Positions 1 through 3,530 of a stretch of 9,559 nucleotides of DNA are shown in pieces. Numbering within the stretch: position 1 is the stretch's first letter; each line of letters opens with the position of its first letter. The DNA comes from an uncultured Clostridia bacterium (GTDB taxonomy: Bacteria > Bacillota > Clostridia > Christensenellales > Borkfalkiaceae), in the NCBI GenBank assembly GCA_947630775.1, contig CANRIY010000060.1:1-9559 (forward strand). Reading direction: 5' to 3'. The translations under genes were made by a program, and so were the position numbers. The notes below the pieces were generated by a model, which worked only from the letters and a program-made list of their open reading frames with translations, was not told the origin of the DNA and searched no databases.

Positions 1-72
1 GTGTAGCTCAATCGGCAGAGCAGCTGATTTGTAATCAGCAGGTTGCAGGTTCAATTCCCGTCACCAGCTCCA
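1..72 (+). tRNA. tRNA-Thr (anticodon UGU), 5' end cut by window edge
   Basis: The anticodon arm GCTGA/TCAGC encloses the loop TTTGTAA, which gives anticodon UGU and therefore threonine. The 3' acceptor strand CACCAGC (62-68), discriminator T69 and an encoded CCA (70-72) are present. The matching 5' acceptor strand should read GCTGGTG, but only its last three bases are in the window, so four bases lie upstream. The D arm (GCTC ... GAGC) and the T loop TTCAATT are intact. The T stem GCAGG/CCCGT has an A47-C59 mismatch in its middle pair. The gene is the first visible member of a tRNA array with the tRNA-Tyr gene 26 bases downstream, and no terminator lies between them, so the two are probably co-transcribed. 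Confidence 0.96.
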
Positions 73-98
73 CCGAATGCACATAACTTCATATATAT

Positions 99-183
99 GG
101 GTAGGTTCCAGAGCGGCCAAATGGATCAGACTGTAAATCTGACGTCACTGACTTCGGTGGTTCGAATCCACCCCTGCCCACCA
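99..183 (+). tRNA. tRNA-Tyr (anticodon GUA), class II with long variable arm
   Basis: The acceptor strands GGGTAGG (99-105) and CCTGCCC (173-179) pair with one G-U wobble. They are followed by discriminator A180 and an encoded CCA (181-183). The anticodon stem TCAGA/TCTGA encloses CTGTAAA, giving anticodon GUA (tyrosine). The long variable arm around CGTCACTGACTTCG is the class II feature expected of bacterial tRNA-Tyr. The T arm GGTGG-TTCGAAT-CCACC is perfect. It is the last tRNA of the array, and a terminator hairpin begins three bases after the CCA. Confidence 0.97.
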
Positions 184-185
184 CC

Positions 186-213
186 AAACGGCACCCCAAA
201 AGGGTGCCGTTTT
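186..213 (+). terminator. Intrinsic terminator of the tRNA array
   Basis: An 11-bp stem (AAACGGCACCC at 186-196 with GGGTGCCGTTT at 202-212) closes the five-base loop CAAAA and ends in TTTT. It starts three bases after the CCA of tRNA-Tyr, so it ends the tRNA transcript. A near-identical copy lies at 436-464. Confidence 0.88.
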
Positions 214-220
214 GGCTGTG

Positions 221-411
221 GGAAGAGGTGGCAGACAGAACCCCGATATTCCTCGGTGGTTCGCGCGCCCCGACCGAGGCTTCTATTGTAAACTAAGGTC
301 GGCACGAGCCGACGGCGAAGTAGGAGGCAAGACGCGATATGTAAGTTAATTTCTCAACGCAGTCCCCTTCGACGAAGCTCCCGAGCGCAGCGAAGGGAAT
401 CCACCTCTTCC
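221..411. repeat. 191-bp inverted-repeat-bounded element, possibly MITE-like
   Basis: The ends are perfect 11-bp inverted repeats: GGAAGAGGTGG at 221-231 and CCACCTCTTCC at 401-411. Inside are three further stem-loops: CCTCGGT/ACCGAGG (251-257 with 273-279), GTCGGC/GCCGAC around ACGA (298-313), and CCCTTCG/CGAAGGG (365-371 with 391-397). There is no open reading frame for a transposase and no obvious target-site duplication. A small non-autonomous mobile element or a structured intergenic repeat would both fit; I cannot tell which without other copies. Confidence 0.5.
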
Positions 412-428
412 ATATTCGTTTTAGGTTA

Positions 429-464
429 CACCACCAAACGGCACCCTGAAAAGGGTGCCGTTTT
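429..464. terminator. Second copy of tRNA-Tyr tail plus terminator; likely bidirectional terminator
   Basis: Bases 429-446 (CACCACCAAACGGCACCC) repeat exactly bases 179-196, which include the last five bases of tRNA-Tyr. The loop differs (TGAAAA for CAAAA), and the closing strand GGGTGCCGTTTT is identical (453-464). The hairpin stem at 436-462 ends in TTTT on the plus strand and TTT on the minus strand. It lies 52 bases beyond the stop codon of the minus-strand TIR gene, so it probably also ends the HAD-TIR transcript. Confidence 0.7.
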
Positions 465-516
465 CTGACGGATTGGGCGGAAGAGAAGACGCCCGACTTT
501 CTGCAGGGCTGTCGGA

Positions 517-2019
517 TCAGGAGCTGCTGATCTTTGCGCGCAGCGCATCGATGCTCTCTTTCATATCGTAAAGCCGTCCGAATTCCGATGAATCATAGTA
601 ATTGCGCAGTTCGTCGCTGAGATCGTTCGTCGCGGCGATGAGCTGTTGTTTGGAGTATAGGCTATAACCGTCAAAGCGCGAGCAAAGATCGAGTTCGTGC
701 TTTTTGACAAGGAAATACTCGAACGAGAGCGCATTTGTGAAAACGCCGCGGAATGCGTTGACGCGGCACCATTCCCGCCTCGTTACGATCGATTGCATCG
801 AGTATTTGCGGATCAACGGGAAATAATCCGCCGAGCCCGTGGCGACGTACAGCGCTTCATAGGTCCTTGTCAGATCGTATTCGGCATATCCCCGCCAAAG
901 ATTTTCGGACGTCCCGCCGTAGTTTTCGGCGATCTCAAGCATTTTGCCGTAAAAGGAGATCGCCTTATTTACCATTTCTACCGCTTTATCGTCGAAGATG
1001 TTGCGGAAATTTACCGTTTTCATATAAGCGAGGCCCACATATTCGTATGCCATAACGCGCATGAGCCAATTGACTTTCAGGGTGCCGCGCTCCGCCTTGC
1101 CGATAAAATTCTCCAGCTTTTCCGCGATTGCGAGAAACTCGTATTCATATTCTTTTGCGGCTTTCGGGTCGGCGGAAGGATCGCTCATGCAGCGGATCAC
1201 CTCTTTCCGCAGCTTCAATTCGGAATAAGAGATGAGCGTATTGACAAAATTGCAAACCTGTGTCAGATAACCGCTGTCCGCATAAGAGAAGTCTTCCTCG
1301 TCAAACCTTGCAAGTTGTTTCAGGGCGTCAATAAAGAGGAAGAATTGCCGATTGTTGTTGAAATCGGGGAAAAATTTCAGGCGTTCGAGGATATACATGA
1401 TACGCTCGGAGGCAAAGGTGAAAGAGCGTGCGCCTTCCTCCCAGCTCGCAAGGATACTTGCAAGCTGGATGTCGGCTTTCTTTTCATAGGTCTCCTCGGG
1501 AATGTCCGAAAGCAGATTTTCATAGTCGAAAATGTAACGGTCGCTCGAAAGGATGTTTTTATACGTTTTGAGTTTGAGTCTGAAAACGATTTCCTGCACA
1601 ACATTGCCGATGACTTCGTCGATATTGTTTTTGTCGAAGCGATTGGCATTGATCCAACCCTTGAGGTCGGACGGAAAGTCATCCGGCAGAGGATCCTTTT
1701 CCGTCAGGAAAATACACTTATCGGTATCATCCACCGCCATGAGCGCCATGCCGATCTCGATCAAAACGTTCTGCCTTACGCGCGTTTGCCCCACGTCGTC
1801 GAATGTGAGGATGATGATACACATATCCGATGATGAGATCGCTTCCTTGATCTGGGAAAAGATCGGGGCGCAGCTGAGCACACGCTTTGCCACGATCGCG
1901 GAAGAGATCGGATAGAATTGTTCGGTATGCAGGGCATTGATCCTTTCATTGAGCCTTGTTGCGACGTCCCGCCCGGATCCGCCATAGATGATTGAAATTT
2001 TTTTATAACGTTCGATCAT
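517..2019 (-). CDS. TIR-like (CAP12-type) domain protein with helical C-terminal region; candidate NAD-consuming defence effector
   Basis: This 500-residue protein has an N-terminal TIR-like domain (about residues 5-150) of the type found in CAP12/TIR-STING and related predicted nucleotide-binding proteins. Visible marks are the first strand and loop ISIIYGGSG (8-16), FDDVG (73-77), RQNVLIEIG (82-90) and FPSDLKG (115-121). Glu88 in the RQNV motif is at the position where relatives have the NADase glutamate. Residues 150-500 look mostly helical, with TPR-like stretches near 325-395, and no signal peptide or membrane segment is seen. I chose the ATG at 2017-2019 because it overlaps the HAD stop (ATGA) and follows GGTGGAG; a longer frame back to 2124 would run inside the HAD gene. 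Five of six 60-base rows I counted are 42-45% GC (one is 57%), lower than most neighbouring rows counted. By family, it may cleave NAD+ or bind a nucleotide signal; the defence role is inferred. Confidence 0.85.
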   Translation of the reverse strand: MIERYKKISIIYGGSGRDVATRLNERINALHTEQFYPISSAIVAKRVLSCAPIFSQIKEAISSSDMCIIILTFDDVGQTRVRQNVLIEIGMALMAVDDTDKCIFLTEKDPLPDDFPSDLKGWINANRFDKNNIDEVIGNVVQEIVFRLKLKTYKNILSSDRYIFDYENLLSDIPEETYEKKADIQLASILASWEEGARSFTFASERIMYILERLKFFPDFNNNRQFFLFIDALKQLARFDEEDFSYADSGYLTQVCNFVNTLISYSELKLRKEVIRCMSDPSADPKAAKEYEYEFLAIAEKLENFIGKAERGTLKVNWLMRVMAYEYVGLAYMKTVNFRNIFDDKAVEMVNKAISFYGKMLEIAENYGGTSENLWRGYAEYDLTRTYEALYVATGSADYFPLIRKYSMQSIVTRREWCRVNAFRGVFTNALSFEYFLVKKHELDLCSRFDGYSLYSKQQLIAATNDLSDELRNYYDSSEFGRLYDMKESIDALRAKISSS

Positions 2020-2702
2020 GACTCCACCATCCGTAAAATTTGAAGTAATCCCTCGCGGATCGTATCGAAGTGATAGGTCGTGTATGTCTCCGCAAGGGTC
2101 CCGATCCCTATCGAGTATTTGCAAAACTTGATCATCGGCAAATCATTCACGCCGTCACCCACGGCGATGCATTCCGAAGGGAGGATCCCGAAATGAGCGC
2201 ATACCGCCTCCAGACTGACAAATTTATCGATGCCTTTGGGCACGACGTCGAACGAGTCGACATGTTCGTAGACGGTGACCGACGGGGGCGGGGAGGAAAA
2301 ATATTGCCGCAGGGAAAGTTTCGTCTCTTCATCCTTGAAAAAGAAGGTGAGGATGACCTCGTTGGGCTGCAGCCAAAACCGTCCGCCAAAACGGGCTGTA
2401 ACGTCGGATAAGATCTCGGCACGCTGTGCGGCGTAAGAGGGGGGAACGGGCAGACGGATCGTATCGGGAGGGAGCGAGGACCCGATCGCGATACTGCATC
2501 CGTTTTCTCCGATAAAAACAGGGTTTTTGAGCGCCACCTGCCGGAACATGCCCATTTGATAGAAAACGGTCTTGCCCGATGAGATGACGATTTTGACGCC
2601 CTTTGCCTCGATTTTCTTCAGCAAAGCAACATCCTCACCGAGAATGGGACGGCTTACTTTTGCAAGCGTGCCGTCGATGTCAAATGCCGCCAGTTTGATC
2701 AT
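2016..2702 (-). CDS. HAD-superfamily phosphatase, Cof/phosphoglycolate-phosphatase-like (class IIB)
   Basis: This 228-residue cytosolic protein has all four HAD motifs. Motif I is DIDGT (8-12), with nucleophile Asp8 and acid/base Asp10. Motif II is ISSGKT (40-45), with Ser42. The motif III lysine is in PKGIDK (Lys160 most likely). Motif IV is GDGVND (182-187), which binds Mg2+. The cap between motifs II and III (about 80-155) and the total length fit the small Cof-type and archaeal phosphoglycolate phosphatase-like enzymes, which remove phosphate from small metabolites. The substrate cannot be read from sequence. The ATG start follows GGGGAG by eight bases and lies about 30 bases from the expected transcript start. 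It is the first gene of the operon and is translationally coupled to the TIR-like gene through a 4-base overlap. Two counted rows are 52% and 58% GC, so it resembles the rest of the window more than its partner does. Confidence 0.9.
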   Translation of the reverse strand: MIKLAAFDIDGTLAKVSRPILGEDVALLKKIEAKGVKIVISSGKTVFYQMGMFRQVALKNPVFIGENGCSIAIGSSLPPDTIRLPVPPSYAAQRAEILSDVTARFGGRFWLQPNEVILTFFFKDEETKLSLRQYFSSPPPSVTVYEHVDSFDVVPKGIDKFVSLEAVCAHFGILPSECIAVGDGVNDLPMIKFCKYSIGIGTLAETYTTYHFDTIREGLLQILRMVES

Positions 2703-2738
2703 AACATCTTCTCCCCGAAATCATTTGTCTCGACTCAA

Positions 2739-2767
2739 ATTATATCTGTATTTTTGAATAAAGTCAA
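2739..2767 (-). promoter_or_regulatory. Sigma-A promoter of the HAD-TIR operon
   Basis: On the minus strand, the -35 box TTGACT (2762-2767) and a perfect -10 box TATAAT (2739-2744) are separated by exactly 17 bases. The predicted transcript starts near 2732, about 30 bases before the HAD start codon. It is the strongest promoter match in the window, which suggests steady expression of the operon. No operator-like dyad overlaps it. Confidence 0.9.
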
Positions 2768-2795
2768 GCCCCCGAAAAGGCCGTATGACTGTTTC

Positions 2796-2824
2796 TTGCT
2801 ATTTGTTTGAATAAGCGGTAAAAT
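2796..2824 (+). promoter_or_regulatory. Possible plus-strand promoter reading into the repeat patch
   Basis: TTGCTA (2796-2801) and TAAAAT (2819-2824) are 17 bases apart and match the sigma-A boxes at four and five of six positions. No gene follows on this strand before the terminator at 3153-3193. The site could be accidental in A/T-rich sequence, or it could drive a noncoding transcript through the repeats. Confidence 0.3.
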
Positions 2825-2918
2825 CGGGGGCTACTTCGCGCCAAGGACGGCGCTCGTGCCGCGCTTCGACAACAAAAGAACGTGCGCGCGGGGCAGGATG
2901 ACGTTATTTTAGAACGAA

Positions 2919-2970
2919 ACCCCTCAGTCACCTGCGGTGACAGCTCCCCTAAGAGGGGAGCCAAGGGGGG
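2919..2970. repeat. Dispersed hairpin repeat, copy 1
   Basis: The block reads ACCCCTCAGTC, a variable centre with CACCTGCGGTG, then GACAGCTCCCC, a turn and GGGGAGCCAAGGGG. The stem GCTCCCC (2943-2949) pairs with GGGGAGC (2955-2961). The same family reappears at 9501-9559 and, degenerate and translated, at 7374-7435. Confidence 0.75.
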
Positions 2971-3070
2971 GGCGGAACGTCCAAGAGGGGAGCCAAGGGG
3001 GGGCGGAACGTCCAAGAGGGGAGCCAAGGGGGGGGGCGGAACGTCCAAGAGGGGAGCCAAGGGGGGCGGA
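2951..3070. repeat. G-rich tandem array, 3.75 units of 31-33 bp
   Basis: The units start at 2951, 2983, 3014 and 3047. Each reads AAGAGGGGAGCCAA, then a run of G, then CGGAACGTCC; the last is cut off after CGGA. The unit is the right arm of the dispersed repeat plus a short joining piece. The only difference between units is the length of the G run (8, 7, 9 and 6), which is the pattern expected of slippage in a homopolymer. No unique spacers separate the units, so it is not a CRISPR array. Confidence 0.9.
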
Positions 3071-3073
3071 CTG

Positions 3074-3145
3074 CGTTCCGCGAGATTCTTCGGGAATTAC
3101 GGTTCGGACTGCGTACAACAATTCGGCTCAGAATGACGCGGAACG
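3074..3145. repeat. Block bounded by 9-bp inverted repeats
   Basis: CGTTCCGCG (3074-3082) and CGCGGAACG (3137-3145) enclose a segment with AGATTCTTCGG near one end and TCAGAATGACG near the other. I recall this word pair from dispersed noncoding repeats in bacterial genomes. The sequence CGGACTGCG occurs at the left edge and again inside. No coding capacity is seen. Confidence 0.55.
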
Positions 3146-3152
3146 AGAGGGC

Positions 3153-3193
3153 GTAAAAAAAGAGCGGTTCGCAGGGAACCGCTCTTTTTTTAC
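3153..3193 (-). terminator. Perfect 18-bp-stem bidirectional terminator
   Basis: The stem GTAAAAAAAGAGCGGTTC (3153-3170) pairs perfectly with 3176-3193 around the loop GCAGG. The A7/T7 arms provide a U tract in either direction. On the minus strand it begins five bases after the stop codon of the small gene at 3199-3363, so it is that gene's terminator. It would also stop any plus-strand transcript coming through the repeat patch. Confidence 0.93.
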
Positions 3194-3198
3194 GAGGT

Positions 3199-3363
3199 TT
3201 AGTCGTGGTCCATAACCCAGTAACCGCCCTCATGCTGAAGGGGAGGGAATGTCGTCCCCTTCTCGAGATAGGTCTTTTCGCCGTCGCGGCTCTCGCCGTT
3301 CTTGTCGTATGCCTTGTAGTTGCAGGACATCGGCACGATCTCTCCGGATCTGAATTTTTCCAT
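3199..3363 (-). CDS. Small 54-residue protein, possibly YjzC-like
   Basis: The frame encodes 54 residues starting MEKFRSGEIVP and ending GGYWVMDHD. It is supported by a strong ribosome binding site (GGAGGT on the minus strand, 3368-3373) four bases before the ATG and by a strong terminator directly after the stop. The protein is soluble and polar with a few aromatic residues, with no signal peptide or membrane segment. The layout FRSGEIVP ... Y ... G ... LEKGTTFPP ... YW resembles my memory of the small YjzC-like family of Bacillota, whose function is not known to me; treat that family name as tentative. It stands alone, divergent from the helicase-nuclease gene. A possible -10 (TATAAA, minus strand, 3403-3408) overlaps the helicase promoter region, but no clear -35 is seen. 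Confidence 0.82.
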   Translation of the reverse strand: MEKFRSGEIVPMSCNYKAYDKNGESRDGEKTYLEKGTTFPPLQHEGGYWVMDHD

Positions 3364-3409
3364 ATCTACCTCCATGCCCTTATTTTGTGCAGGGAGCCCC
3401 GCTTTATAC

Positions 3410-3438
3410 TTGACTTTTTGTGGAAAAAATGATACGCT
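3410..3438 (+). promoter_or_regulatory. Promoter of the helicase-nuclease gene
   Basis: The -35 box TTGACT (3410-3415) is followed after 17 bases by TACGCT (3433-3438), preceded by TGA as an extended -10. The -10 matches consensus at only three of six positions, so the TG extension may matter. The same TGATACG arrangement occurs in the ABC operon promoter. The transcript would start near 3445, leaving a leader of about 85 bases. Confidence 0.7.
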
Positions 3439-3465
3439 CTTCTCATAAGAATAGATACGGAAGAA

Positions 3466-3497
3466 GAGACCTATAACGGCTGTCCGTTATAGGTTTC
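3466..3497 (+). promoter_or_regulatory. 14-bp stem-loop in the helicase-nuclease leader
   Basis: ACCTATAACGG (3469-3479) and CCGTTATAGGT (3484-3494) form a perfect 11-bp dyad around CTGT. Three more pairs (one G-U) extend it to 3466-3497. It lies between the promoter and the AGGAGG site at 3520-3525. The bases after it (CCTTGTATTG) are a poor U tract, so a repressor operator or an RNA control element is more likely than a plain terminator. Which one cannot be decided from sequence. Confidence 0.75.
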
Positions 3498-3530
3498 CCT
3501 TGTATTGGGGACGTCTTTCAGGAGGAGCAC

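Larger units (their letters stand above)
184..516. other. Gene-free interval between tRNA array and TIR gene
   Basis: I see no credible coding sequence on either strand. The open frame that runs from inside the tRNAs to 291 translates RNA genes and hairpins and has no ribosome binding site. The interval holds the tRNA terminator (186-213), a 191-bp structure bounded by inverted repeats (221-411), and a second copy of the tRNA tail and terminator (429-464). After that come about 50 bases of unstructured sequence before the stop codon of the convergent TIR gene. Confidence 0.7.
2703..3198. other. Gene-free repeat-rich interval
   Basis: I find no believable gene here. Open frames on both strands translate the tandem repeats into Gly/Arg/Pro-rich strings and lack ribosome binding sites. 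The interval contains the HAD-TIR promoter, an 8-bp inverted repeat GCCCCCGA/TCGGGGGC (2768-2775 with 2824-2831) and a possible plus-strand promoter (2796-2824). Further along are a dispersed hairpin repeat (2919-2970) that runs into a G-rich tandem array (2951-3070), an inverted-repeat-bounded block (3074-3145) and a strong terminator (3153-3193). Confidence 0.7.

Noticed and set aside
43..291. Plus-strand open frame of 82 codons across the tRNA genes
   Set aside because: It translates the two tRNAs and the terminator hairpin and has no ribosome binding site.
697..1833. Long plus-strand frame of 378 codons opposite the TIR gene
   Set aside because: It is antisense to a protein with recognisable motifs and has no binding site or domain of its own; it is a shadow of the real frame.
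2020..2124. N-terminal extension of the TIR protein to an ATG at 2124
   Set aside because: It would overlap the HAD gene by over 100 bases, and the added residues look nothing like a TIR start. The ATGA junction at 2016-2019 is the natural start.
2951..3070. CRISPR array
   Set aside because: The units are directly joined with no unique spacers, and no cas genes are near.
2882..3136. Plus- and minus-strand frames rich in Gly-Arg or Pro across the tandem array
   Set aside because: They come from in-frame translation of a 31-33-bp repeat, have no ribosome binding sites, and would change frame with each G-run change.
3205..3432. Plus-strand frame of 75 codons with a hydrophobic stretch
   Set aside because: It is opposite the better supported small minus-strand gene, starts within the terminator-proximal region without a binding site, and runs into the helicase promoter.
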